Shown here: piece by piece, positions 34,264 through 42,628 of the stretch
How the letters are laid out: every line of letters starts with the position of its first letter
How positions within the stretch are numbered: the stretch's first letter is position 1
DNA from: Alg239-R122 sp041746135
Lineage (GTDB): Bacteria; Pseudomonadota; Alphaproteobacteria; Sphingomonadales; Sphingomonadaceae
Direction of reading: 5' to 3'
Assembly (NCBI GenBank): GCA_041746135.1
Contig: JBGTHQ010000025.1
Location: 1-64,000, forward strand
DNA: 64,000 bases
Translations under genes and position numbers: made by a program
The notes under the pieces: generated by a model
What the model saw: only the letters and a program-made list of their open reading frames with translations
The model's database searches: none
Told to the model about the DNA's origin: nothing

Positions 34264-35158
34264 TGTCTTCTCCCTTTGCGAAATATTCGGGCCGATCAAT
34301 GTCGGCGATCAGGCCGATTTCGCGCGGCTCCCATCCCAGCAGGTTACGGCTCTGCTCTGTCGCCACCTCGCCGCTGCCAGTCACCCAGATTGCGAGGTCA
34401 CCAAAATGCGCCTCAGCGTCTTCGATTGTCATTGATTTAGTGCATACGCCCATCTGACGGCCGATGGCCTCGGCCATGAGCCGGAACGGGACGCCTTCAG
34501 CAACAGCATGATAGGCCTCGCCTCCCGCACCGCGTTCGACCGCCAAGCGATACACTCGCGCCACGTCGCGGCGGTGGCAAGAAGGCCACGAGTTATCACC
34601 ATTTCCGACATAGGCCGAGACACCTTTTTTGCGAGCGAGTTGTGCAAGCTGGGGCACGAAGCCATGACATTCGCCCACTCCGTGTACTGAGCGTGCAGGA
34701 CGCACCACCGAAGCTTTCAGGCCGCGCTCGGCCAAAGCGAACGCTGTCTGTTCGGACGAGCGCGGATATTCGGGAACGATCCCGGGCCGTGCGTCTTCGG
34801 TGAAAATTGTGCCCGCAGGAAGCGTACCCAAGCCATGTGTGACTACAATTGGCTGGTCCGATCCAGTATACGCGTCGCCAAAGGTATTGATGGCCGCGAC
34901 ATCCTCACGGCTCAGTTTTGCGTAATCATTAAAGCCGGAACCAAACGCCGTGTGGATAATGCAATCGGCATTATCAGCGCCCTTTCGGAGACAATCGAGA
35001 TCAGACAGCGAACCGATGTGCGGCTCTACACCCGCCACAAGTTTTGCTGCGCTGGCTTTGGATTGCACCAGCCCAGTCACCGAGTGATCGGCGTCAATGA
35101 GTTCCTTTGCAATAGCTGATCCGATCCAGCCTGTTGCTCCGGTTAAAAATACGCGCAT
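34253..35158 (-). CDS. NAD(P)-dependent epimerase/SDR-like oxidoreductase
   Basis: 301 residues. The start MRVFLTGATGWIGSAIAKEL is an atypical-SDR Rossmann loop (TGxxGxxG). The usual active-site YxxxK is not clearly present (YPRSSEQTA occurs in that region), so this belongs to an atypical branch. SHRRDVARVYRLAVERGA matches the epimerase-like C-terminal part. Divergent from a TetR regulator and followed by a cupin gene: a regulator/reductase/cupin cassette. Substrate unknown. Confidence 0.85.
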   Translation of the reverse strand: MRVFLTGATGWIGSAIAKELIDADHSVTGLVQSKASAAKLVAGVEPHIGSLSDLDCLRKGADNADCIIHTAFGSGFNDYAKLSREDVAAINTFGDAYTGSDQPIVVTHGLGTLPAGTIFTEDARPGIVPEYPRSSEQTAFALAERGLKASVVRPARSVHGVGECHGFVPQLAQLARKKGVSAYVGNGDNSWPSCHRRDVARVYRLAVERGAGGEAYHAVAEGVPFRLMAEAIGRQMGVCTKSMTIEDAEAHFGDLAIWVTGSGEVATEQSRNLLGWEPREIGLIADIDRPEYFAKGEDNAD

Positions 35159-35196
35159 AGATAATTCCTTAGTTTGTTTTCATGCTAATTCTAAGG

Positions 35197-35237
35197 TATG
35201 TCAGTCGCAGACATAAGAGATATGTCAGTGACTGACA
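35197..35237. promoter_or_regulatory. Twin palindromic operator for the divergent TetR/SDR promoters
   Basis: Two related sites share the 9-mer TATGTCAGT 24 bp apart. Site 1 (35197-35215) is TATGTC-N7-GACATA. Site 2 (35223-35237) is the perfect palindrome TGTCAGTGACTGACA. Lying in the 90-bp divergent gap just before the TetR gene, they are the expected targets of the TetR protein and would repress both it and the SDR/cupin operon. Confidence 0.7.
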
Positions 35238-35248
35238 AGGGGGTTTAT

Positions 35249-35815
35249 TTGGCTAAGACAAGTGATGACCTTCGCGAGAGGTTTCAGGCTGCAGCATTGG
35301 ACCTTTTCCAGCAGTACGGGTACGAGCAAACAACTGCGGCGCAGATCGCTGCGAAAGTGGGTGTGACCGAACGAACTTTTTTCCGCTATTTTGCCGACAA
35401 ACGTGAAGTATTATTCGACGGGGAAGAGCGTGTTCGAGAAGCTTTGCTCGGGTCAATTGCGGATGCACCCGAAGCGCTTCGACCAATTCAAACGCTTTTC
35501 AGAGCCTTCCATGCGTTCCGGCCCGAACTCGAAGCACGGAGGTTCTACGCCAAACCACGACAGGAGCTCATCTCGATTACACCGGCGTTACAGGAGCGAG
35601 AGCTGGCGAAAATTTCAGCACTGTCCGATGCATTGGCTGCCGCGTTGCAGGTGCGCGGCGTTGAGACGCTGGAAGCCACACTCACCGCGCAAATCGGTAT
35701 GTCAGCGTTCGCGCATGCCACGATAAAATGGCTTGAAGATGATAGCAGCGATGTGGATGAATGGTTCGACCTCGCTTATCAATCGATTAGGCGTATTTTG
35801 GTTGATAATGAATAG
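35249..35815 (+). CDS. TetR/AcrR-family transcriptional repressor
   Basis: 188 residues from TTG 35249. The N-terminal HTH is AALDLFQQYGYEQTTAAQIA with VGVTERTFFRYFADKREVLF, the classical TetR DNA-binding signature. The C-terminal ligand domain is unclassified. ATGs at 35198 and 35222 lie inside the operator palindromes; TTG 35249 has AAGGGGG at proper spacing and leaves the operators outside the gene, so it is preferred. Expected to sense a small molecule and to control the divergent SDR and cupin genes. Confidence 0.85.
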   Translation: MAKTSDDLRERFQAAALDLFQQYGYEQTTAAQIAAKVGVTERTFFRYFADKREVLFDGEERVREALLGSIADAPEALRPIQTLFRAFHAFRPELEARRFYAKPRQELISITPALQERELAKISALSDALAAALQVRGVETLEATLTAQIGMSAFAHATIKWLEDDSSDVDEWFDLAYQSIRRILVDNE

Positions 35816-35988
35816 CTTGCCCTCATCCCACTTTATGTTGATCGCCAGTTTTCCGGTAGCCGGAGCTTTGTTGGCTTGAGCGATAAAGCCAAATCTTAAC
35901 AGACTGCTGGTTTCAGGTTGCAAATGCCGTTCCTCTAACTGCAACCAGGGATTGTCAGCAAAAGTTCAAACCGGGACGCAGCCGCGTT

Positions 35989-36113
35989 TTACTTCAACCG
36001 CCGCGCCTGAAATGCGAAGCGGGCCGCTTTGGCCACGTCGCCCTGGAACGAGGTGTTGACGAGACTGCCGACGGGCGATCCCATGAACGGGATTACTACC
36101 CCACCCGGCTACG
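35989..36113 (-). pseudogene. Broken fragment of an ecsC-like gene (3' end)
   Basis: About 120 bp encode, on the minus strand, the C-terminal end of an EcsC-family protein: LVNTSFQGDVAKAARFAFQA-RRLK and stop, nearly identical to the intact gene at 37552-38265. Upstream of the shared part a one-base deletion shifts the frame (a TAG then appears at 36096) and similarity stops at about 36113. The 535-bp stretch from 35816 to 36351 otherwise has no convincing gene. Confidence 0.8.
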
Positions 36114-36308
36114 CTGTTTGGCAGCGATAGCCATAGTCAGGAACATAGGGCCGGTTGCGGCCTGGCATTTTCGGACGGTGCAGGAAAGCGCCAATCCCGA
36201 ATTTTCCGCTCTGGCTCGGCCTCGCAGATGTTTGTTTACGGCAGCAGTTGCTCTTGCCAGTGGGGATGTCACGGCTATCATTAGGGTCGCATCTGGTTTA
36301 GGGACGCA

Positions 36309-36324
36309 CGATACGATCGTATCG
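36309..36324. promoter_or_regulatory. 16-bp perfect palindrome upstream of an endonuclease/phosphatase gene
   Basis: CGATACGATCGTATCG reads identically on both strands and lies 27 bp before the ATG of the endonuclease/exonuclease/phosphatase gene. Position and symmetry are those of a repressor operator. No adjacent regulator is evident. Confidence 0.45.
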
Positions 36325-36351
36325 CAAAACATTGAAAACGGGGCAATAGAC

Positions 36352-37479
36352 ATGAATAAATTCGTTCGGTTCGGCATTTTGTCGGGTGCGCTCCTGTTGA
36401 TAATTGTCACGGTTTTGAGCATGATCGAATCGAACCAGTGGTGGATCCGCATGTGGGATTTCCCGCGGCTCGTGATCTTTACCTTGGCCGTAATTCTGGC
36501 ACTATGCGCGGGGTTTCTGTTGAAAGGCCGGTGGCGCGTCGGGCTCACCATCGCGATGCTGCTGGTTGCCGGATGGCAGGGCTGGCGCATCCTGCCGTAC
36601 ACGATGCTGGCCGAACCCGAGGTCGAGATGGTGGGGCGGGACGCGGGCATCGATCCGCGCACCTGTTTTTCCGCGCTCAACCTCAACGTGCTCCAGACCA
36701 ATCGCGATTATGCCGGCACGCTGGACCTCATCCGCAAAATCGATCCGGACATTTTGCTGCTGCTCGAAACCGACGACGCCTGGCTTGCGGCTCTGCAACC
36801 CGTGGTTAGCGCATATCCCCACCGGCTCACCAAACCGCTGAGCAACAAATACGGCATGCTGTTCTATACCAAACTGCCCGCCGACGAATTGCAACTGTCG
36901 CGGCTGGTCAAGAACGATACGCCATCGGTTTTTGCACAGCTGCGCACACGCAGCGGTGATCCTTTTCTGTTCATCGGCCTTCACCCCAAACCGCCCGTGC
37001 CGGGCCACGATACCGACGAGCGCGATGCCGAAATCATTCTGGCCGCTTCGCGGGCGCGCCGGATGAACCTGCCAACCGCGGCGATGGGCGACTTTAACGA
37101 TGTCGCCTGGTCTGATACCTCGCAAATGTTCAAACGGCTGGGCGGCTATCTTGATCCGCGCGTGGGGCGTGGTTTCTACGCCACCTACCCCGCCGCCCTG
37201 CCCTTTTTCCGCTGGCCGCTGGATCACATATTCGTGACCGAGCAATTCGCGGTGCAGTCGATCAGCGTTCTGGGCGATGTCGGTTCGGACCATCTGCCGG
37301 TTCTCAGTCACGTCTGTCTTGCGCCCGCACGCGCCGACCGGCTGAACGAGGAGCCCGCAAACGTCAGCGCGGACGACCGAGAGGATGCCCGCGAAATCAT
37401 CCGCGAGAGCGACGCCGAAATTATCGACAACAATATCAATTCCAAGAAATCCTCGCGTTACGTACCCGAAACCGAGTGA
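36352..37479 (+). CDS. Membrane-anchored endonuclease/exonuclease/phosphatase family protein
   Basis: 375 residues from ATG 36352. Three N-terminal helices (SGALLLIIVTVLSMI; LVIFTLAVILALCAGFLL; VGLTIAMLLVAGW) precede a catalytic EEP domain with CFSALNLNVLQTNRDY, DILLLLETDDAW, FIGLHPKPP, AMGDFNDVAWSD and GSDHLPVLSHV. The Glu, Asp-Asn and Asp-His residues of the EEP phosphodiesterase site are present. Probably a periplasmic phosphodiesterase or phosphatase. A 16-bp palindrome lies just upstream. Confidence 0.88.
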   Translation: MNKFVRFGILSGALLLIIVTVLSMIESNQWWIRMWDFPRLVIFTLAVILALCAGFLLKGRWRVGLTIAMLLVAGWQGWRILPYTMLAEPEVEMVGRDAGIDPRTCFSALNLNVLQTNRDYAGTLDLIRKIDPDILLLLETDDAWLAALQPVVSAYPHRLTKPLSNKYGMLFYTKLPADELQLSRLVKNDTPSVFAQLRTRSGDPFLFIGLHPKPPVPGHDTDERDAEIILAASRARRMNLPTAAMGDFNDVAWSDTSQMFKRLGGYLDPRVGRGFYATYPAALPFFRWPLDHIFVTEQFAVQSISVLGDVGSDHLPVLSHVCLAPARADRLNEEPANVSADDREDAREIIRESDAEIIDNNINSKKSSRYVPETE

Positions 37480-37551
37480 GCGAGACGCCGCCACGATACG
37501 CCGCCAGCATACCGATCGCCGGCAATGCCGGTTGCGGGCACCCGGAAGCGT

Positions 37552-38265
37552 TTATTTCAACCGGCGTGCCTGAAAGGCGAAGCGGGCGGCTTTCGACACG
37601 TCGCCCTGGAACGAGGTGTTGACGAGGCCGCTGACGACCGACCCCAGAAACGGGATCACCGCCCCCAACCGGCTGCGCGACATCGAGAATGCGAACGCGC
37701 GTGAAATTCTTTCGATCGCCTGATCGATCAGCGGTGCGGCCACGGCCGGATCGGCATGTTTCAGATTGCCGCCGGGTGCGATGCCCTGCTCAAGATCGGC
37801 GATGCGTTTCCGGCGCGTTTCGGGATCGTTCAGCGCCGCGATTTCCAGAATCTGCAGCCGGAACAGCTGTTCCGCGGGTCCGTCGCCGTCATAACCATAC
37901 GCCCTGCCGGTATCGCGGATATTGCGCGCCGACAGCGCGATCGTCGCCGGAATATCCGCGCCCATGGTCAGCGCGCCGCCCAGCCCGGAAGCGGCACCGG
38001 TGGCGCCATTCATGATCCTGGCGGTCCGCTCGACCTTTTTCGATGCTCTGTGACACGCCGGGATATCGGCTTGATCGTGCGTGAACGTGACAAGCTCGGG
38101 CTTGCTCGACGCGCCATCGATTCCCTTGACGATCTTTTCGACCAAAGATGCGGGAATGATTTTCGATATGGCCCCGCTGAAAGGGCTGGTCATCATCTCG
38201 ATGCCGCGGCCCAGCATGGAGGGCGTGCTGGTACGATAAGCCTGTTGTTCCTGTTCGATATTCAT
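37552..38265 (-). CDS. EcsC-family protein
   Basis: 237 residues. PFSGAISKIIPASLVEKIVK, GATGAASGLGGALTMGADIP and IRDTGRAYGYDGDGPAEQLF are EcsC-domain signatures (a family related to the B. subtilis ABC transporter accessory EcsC). Hydrophobic central helices suggest membrane association. Function unknown. The C-terminal segment is duplicated as a broken fragment at 35989-36113. Convergent with the endonuclease gene. Confidence 0.85.
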   Translation of the reverse strand: MNIEQEQQAYRTSTPSMLGRGIEMMTSPFSGAISKIIPASLVEKIVKGIDGASSKPELVTFTHDQADIPACHRASKKVERTARIMNGATGAASGLGGALTMGADIPATIALSARNIRDTGRAYGYDGDGPAEQLFRLQILEIAALNDPETRRKRIADLEQGIAPGGNLKHADPAVAAPLIDQAIERISRAFAFSMSRSRLGAVIPFLGSVVSGLVNTSFQGDVSKAARFAFQARRLK

Positions 38266-38457
38266 ATGGTTATGCTCCGGATAATGGTTGGCGACCGTCC
38301 TGTCGGCACGGTCTTCGGAGAGATAACGAGCAGGAAGCGGTTAGGCTCCGAAATAGACGATATGGGAAGCCGGGATTGTAATGCCGGCATGCAAACGATG
38401 CACGCGAACCACCTGTACGGATGGGAAAGAACAGATTGCGACATCTCTATCCGATTT

Positions 38458-39189
38458 TCAAACCGTCCTTATTAATCTGTAGCCCACGTCACACGTTTCC
38501 AGCGATAGCCAGTCGGAATATTTGCATTCCCATGCACCACTTTCAAGATCGCTCGCCAATTTCCTTAAACCCTCCTCGGTGCTGTCCAGTGCCCAGAAGG
38601 ATGAACTGCCGGACCTTATGCGCGGATCGAGATATGCCGCCGGACGTCGCCAATACGCATATAGAAATCCGTCCGTACAATCATGTGGTATGGGTACAGG
38701 CGTTATCTCGACCGCTCCCAGCCATTTTTCATAATCCGCCATAGCGGGCATCTGACGATCGTCGAGCGCTGTGAGTTCGGGAATATAATCGGTCAGCCAC
38801 GAGCCGGAATGCGCCGGATCGAATGTTAGAAAAACAATTGGTCCGCGCGTTACACGACGCATTTCGGCAACTCCCCGAGCTTTGTCCGTCCAGTGATGAA
38901 TCGTGAGAATTGCCATTGCCGCATCGAAATGATTATTATCAAAAGGCAAATTCTCCGCACACCCCTGAACCGCTGGATGCGCATCCGTCCGACGCTGTTT
39001 AATCATTTCCTTTGAAGGCTCGACAGCCGTTACATTGCAGTCAGATGGCTCGTAAGAGCCGGTTCCCGCGCCGACGTTGAGGATAGTTTCCGCATTCCCT
39101 AAAGCCTCCGCAATCAGAGCCGCGATGCGGGGATCGGGCTTGCGCAGATCGGCATAGTTGATACCGATATCGTCATAAACCGCATTCAT
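38458..39189 (-). CDS. Class I SAM-dependent methyltransferase
   Basis: 243 residues from ATG 39189 (GGAGAGAG upstream; the longer frame starts at TTG). ILNVGAGTGSYE is motif I (glycine-rich SAM loop), NVTAVEPSKEMI is motif II and DAAMAILTIHHWTDKARG is motif IV/post-I, the typical Methyltransf_11 layout. Substrate unknown; a small-molecule methyltransferase in the cytosol is most likely. Confidence 0.85.
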   Translation of the reverse strand: MNAVYDDIGINYADLRKPDPRIAALIAEALGNAETILNVGAGTGSYEPSDCNVTAVEPSKEMIKQRRTDAHPAVQGCAENLPFDNNHFDAAMAILTIHHWTDKARGVAEMRRVTRGPIVFLTFDPAHSGSWLTDYIPELTALDDRQMPAMADYEKWLGAVEITPVPIPHDCTDGFLYAYWRRPAAYLDPRIRSGSSSFWALDSTEEGLRKLASDLESGAWECKYSDWLSLETCDVGYRLIRTV

Positions 39190-39225
39190 CAGTCGCTCTC
39201 TCCAATGATCCTCCAATAACCAGTC

Positions 39226-40746
39226 TTACTCATACCCATCCGGCGCATAGCTGTCCGGTGCCAGATCGCTGAACCGCGTGATCTTCGCTTCGAATTTCAT
39301 CCGCACCTTGCCAGTCGAGCCGTGCCGCGATTTGGCCACCACCAGTTCGGCAAGGCCGAACACGCGTTCCATGTCCATCGCCCATTGCGCGTGCGCGTCG
39401 TGGATCGCGGCATTGTCGCCATCGGCCGGGGTCTTCGGCTCTTTCGAGGCGATATAATAATCCTCGCGATAGACGAACAGCACCATGTCGGCATCCTGCT
39501 CGATCGAACCGGATTCGCGCAGGTCCGACAGCTGCGGAGTCTTGTCCTCGCGCTGTTCGACCGCACGGCTGAGCTGCGACAGCGCGAGCACGGGCACCTG
39601 CAGCTCCTTGGCCAGCGTCTTGAGACCGCGGCTGATTTCCGAAATCTCGTTGACGCGGTTCTCGTTGGCCTTGCCCGACCCCTGCAGCAATTGCAGGTAA
39701 TCGACCACGATCAGGCCGATCTCGTGCCGCCGCTTGAGCCGCCGCGCGCGGGTACGCAAGGCGGCGATGGTCAGCGCGGGCGTGTCGTCGATAAACAGCG
39801 GCAGGTCCTGCAATTCCTGGCTGGCGCGCGAGAGATTGTGAAAATCCTCGCGGCTGATCTTGCCCATGCGCAGCGCTTCGGACGATATTCCCGATTCCTG
39901 CGCCAAGATACGCGTAGCCAGCTGGTCGGCGGACATTTCCAGGCTGAAGAACGCAACTTTGGCGCCGACTTTTTTCGCGTCCTCGATCCCGTCGGCCATT
40001 TCGCGCTGCCAGCGTTGCGCGGCGTTGAAAGCGAAATTGGTGGCGAGCGAGGTCTTGCCCATGCCTGGACGGCCGGCCAGGATCATCAGATCGCTGTTAT
40101 GCATGCCGCCGATTTTCTCGTTCACCGATGTCAGCCCGGTGGTGACGCCCGACAGGTGCCCGCCGCTGTTAAACGCCTTTTCGGCCATCCGGACCGCTTC
40201 GGTGGTGGCCGCGCCGAATGTGACCGCGCCGCTGCTGTCACCCTCGCCCTCAGCCACTGAATAGAGCGCGGATTCGGCATTTTCGATCTGTCCCTTGGGA
40301 TCAACCGATTCGCTGGTGTCCATGGCATTGTCGACCAAGGTGCGGCCGACCTGTACCAGCGCGCGCAAGAGCGCGAGATCATAGATTTGCGCAGCGAAAT
40401 CGCGCGCGCCGATCAGGCCGGCGCCGTCGCCGGTCAGCCTGGCCAGATAGGCCAGCCCGCCCAGTTCCTTCAGGCCTTCATCGGCTTCGAAATAGGGTTT
40501 GAGCGTGACCGGCGTAACCACCATGTTGCGGTCGAGCAGTTTTAGTATCTGTTCGTAAATCCGCGCATGCGTGGGCTCGAAAAAATGGTCGGGCTTGAGC
40601 TTGATCGGCACATCCTCTGCCACGCGATTATCGATCAGCAGCGCGCCCAGAAACGCGGCCTCCGCCTCGATATTGCGCGGAAGCTGCTGAATGGCGACGG
40701 TGTCGCCGGACGAGGAATCGCTGTCGAAGGTAAATGCTGTGGCCAT
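39226..40746 (-). CDS. dnaB: Replicative DNA helicase
   Basis: 506 residues from ATG 40746. An N-terminal DnaB domain (IQQLPRNIEAEAAFLGALL, with HFFEPTHARIYEQI) is followed by the RecA-like C-terminal domain: Walker A LAGRPGMGKTSLA at about residue 225, H1a KVAFFSLEMSADQL and Walker B IGLIVVDYLQLLQG, then DLRESGSIEQDADMVLFVYR. Ring helicase at the replication fork. Longer upstream frames have no family-like sequence. Confidence 0.97.
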   Translation of the reverse strand: MATAFTFDSDSSSGDTVAIQQLPRNIEAEAAFLGALLIDNRVAEDVPIKLKPDHFFEPTHARIYEQILKLLDRNMVVTPVTLKPYFEADEGLKELGGLAYLARLTGDGAGLIGARDFAAQIYDLALLRALVQVGRTLVDNAMDTSESVDPKGQIENAESALYSVAEGEGDSSGAVTFGAATTEAVRMAEKAFNSGGHLSGVTTGLTSVNEKIGGMHNSDLMILAGRPGMGKTSLATNFAFNAAQRWQREMADGIEDAKKVGAKVAFFSLEMSADQLATRILAQESGISSEALRMGKISREDFHNLSRASQELQDLPLFIDDTPALTIAALRTRARRLKRRHEIGLIVVDYLQLLQGSGKANENRVNEISEISRGLKTLAKELQVPVLALSQLSRAVEQREDKTPQLSDLRESGSIEQDADMVLFVYREDYYIASKEPKTPADGDNAAIHDAHAQWAMDMERVFGLAELVVAKSRHGSTGKVRMKFEAKITRFSDLAPDSYAPDGYE

Positions 40747-40918
40747 AGCGGGGGTAATAGCGGCGGGGCGGGCCCAGGCGCAACGGGGTGAGCGCGAATA
40801 TTTTGTCGGGCGCGGTCTGTGAACACTGGGGATAAGTTGGAAAAAGGAAGCGCGGTGCGGGGTAAGCCCCAAAGAATCCCTTGCCCGATCATGCTGCATG
40901 CGCGAAGGATGGTGCATC

Positions 40919-41401
40919 ATGTCCCAGCCGCGCATCATCCATGTCGATCTTGACGAAGATACCATTATTTGGCGCAATGCCGATATCGAGCAGGAACGCC
41001 GGATCGCGATTTTCGACCTGATCGAGGACAATTATTTCAACCCCGAACGGCACTATGACGGCGGCTATAAAGGCCCATACCGGCTGCTGCTGTCGGTCCA
41101 TGAAGGGCGGCTGGCGCTAGCGATCGGCACGGAGGATGCACGGCATCTGGAAACCATTGTGCTGGCGCTCGGCCGCTTTCGCCGTCCGATCCGCGACTAT
41201 TTCGCAATTTGCGACAGCTATTACCAGGCCATTCGTAAGGCCACCGCACAGGAGATCGAGACGATCGACATGGCCCGGCGCGGCGTGCACAATGACGCCG
41301 CCGACATGCTGAAGGACCGGCTGGAGGGCAAGATCGAGGTCGATTTCGCCACCGCGCGGCGCCTGTTCACGCTCATCTGCGTTTTGCATATCAAGGGATA
41401 A
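40919..41401 (+). CDS. UPF0262 family protein
   Basis: 160 residues from ATG 40919. RIIHVDLDEDTIIWRNADIE, IAIFDLIEDNYFNPERH and YRLLLSVHEGRLALAI are the UPF0262 signatures, a small alphaproteobacterial family of unknown function. Divergent from dnaB across a 172-bp intergenic region. Confidence 0.9.
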   Translation: MSQPRIIHVDLDEDTIIWRNADIEQERRIAIFDLIEDNYFNPERHYDGGYKGPYRLLLSVHEGRLALAIGTEDARHLETIVLALGRFRRPIRDYFAICDSYYQAIRKATAQEIETIDMARRGVHNDAADMLKDRLEGKIEVDFATARRLFTLICVLHIKG

Positions 41402-41451
41402 CGCGATAGTGCGGATATGCACGTCGTCAACAGGAGCTTCAACACATCACC

Positions 41452-42162
41452 ATGCCGCGCACATACCGAACCCGGCTGATCGCCATTGCCGCCGTAATTG
41501 CAGCGCTCGCCGCGCTATATTTCGTCGCCGCGGCGCTGGTCGCCGCGTGGACCCCGCCGCGCGCGCAATATCCGACGCAGGGCGTGAGCGTAAGCGCCGC
41601 CGACGGGGACATTAACTGGGCCAATGTCGGCGCGCTGGGTGCCGATTTCGCCTATATCCGCGCGACCGAGGGATCGCGGACGCGCGACATCAGTTTTGCC
41701 GCCAATTTCGCGCAGGCACAGGAGGAAAAGCTGCGCGTCGGTGCCATCCACCAGTATAGCCTATGCCGCCCCGCGCAGGATCAGGCGACCAATTTCGTGA
41801 CCACCGTGCCGCGCGACCCCGCCGCGCTGCCGCCCGCAATCGAACTGGCTTTTCAGGAAAACTGCCCGGACCGCCCGAGCCGATCAATATTGCTGGGCGA
41901 GCTGGAAACGTTCCTGAACCAGGTTGAAAACCATACCGACAAGCCCGCGCTGCTGCTGATCCGCCCCGATTTCGAGGACGAATACCGGATCAGCGACGCG
42001 ATCCCGCGCAATATATGGGTGTCGGGCGATTTCTTTCCGCCCGATTACGGCGCCAAGCCATGGGTGATGTGGCAGGCGAGTCAGTTTCATGAAACCCGCG
42101 GCATTGACGGGCCCGTCGCCTGGAATGTCGTGCGCAGCAGCGAGGCACCCGATGACGAATAA
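41452..42162 (+). CDS. GH25 (lysozyme)-like exported protein, catalytic site altered
   Basis: 236 residues. A signal anchor (LIAIAAVIAALAALYFVAAAL) precedes a GH25-type barrel: GVSVSAADGDINWANVGALG, DFAYIRATEGS, GAIHQYSLCRPAQDQATNF, and a final VMWQASQF. The usual first catalytic Asp ('GVDVS') reads GVSVS, and the DxE pair region reads PPAIELAF, retaining Glu only. It may therefore be inactive or a binding protein. The cdd gene overlaps its 3' end. Confidence 0.8.
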   Translation: MPRTYRTRLIAIAAVIAALAALYFVAAALVAAWTPPRAQYPTQGVSVSAADGDINWANVGALGADFAYIRATEGSRTRDISFAANFAQAQEEKLRVGAIHQYSLCRPAQDQATNFVTTVPRDPAALPPAIELAFQENCPDRPSRSILLGELETFLNQVENHTDKPALLLIRPDFEDEYRISDAIPRNIWVSGDFFPPDYGAKPWVMWQASQFHETRGIDGPVAWNVVRSSEAPDDE

Positions 42163-42616
42163 ACCCACTGCCAGGCAGATCGAACAGCTGGCAAGAGCTG
42201 CGGAGACCGCCGCTCTCAACGGTTATGCCCCTTACTCGCATTTTCATGTCGGCGCGGCTTTGCTCTACCGGGACGGCACGATCGTGACCGGCGCGAATTT
42301 CGAGAATGCAAGCTATGGCATGACACTGTGCGCGGAAACGGTCGCGGTTGCAAAGGCGAGCAGCGATGGCCGCCGTAAGGGCCTGATTGCGGTCGCAATC
42401 GCGGGCGGACGCATGAAAGACGGCGCGCTGCAGATGCAGGCCGACCCCGTCACCCCCTGCGGCCGGTGCCGCCAGGTGCTGAACGAAGTGATCGGCGCGC
42501 CGGCGAACAGCGCGGTGGTTATTTGTTCCACAGCACATGATCCTGTGATTTTTGACTTTTCCGCGCTGCTGCCTCAGCCTTTCGGCCCGGCACAACTCGG
42601 CATGGATGTGGAATAG
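42152..42616 (+). CDS. cdd: Cytidine deaminase
   Basis: 154 residues from ATG 42152. YAPYSHFHVGAALL and NFENASYG precede the zinc site CAETVAVAKA (Cys-Ala-Glu type) and the PCGRCRQVLNEV motif with the other two cysteines. It deaminates cytidine/deoxycytidine. It overlaps the previous gene by 11 bp and is 12 bp before dcd, giving a pyrimidine salvage pair. Confidence 0.95.
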   Translation: MTNKPTARQIEQLARAAETAALNGYAPYSHFHVGAALLYRDGTIVTGANFENASYGMTLCAETVAVAKASSDGRRKGLIAVAIAGGRMKDGALQMQADPVTPCGRCRQVLNEVIGAPANSAVVICSTAHDPVIFDFSALLPQPFGPAQLGMDVE

Positions 42617-42628
42617 GGCAGGACGGAC

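Noticed and set aside
35702..35944. 80-aa minus-strand frame overlapping the TetR 3' end
   Set aside because: Antisense to the TetR gene and without a domain; the downstream 170 bp shows no gene.
38262..38444. 60-aa minus-strand frame upstream of the EcsC gene
   Set aside because: Overlaps the EcsC start by a few bases, has no clear ribosome-binding site and no domain.
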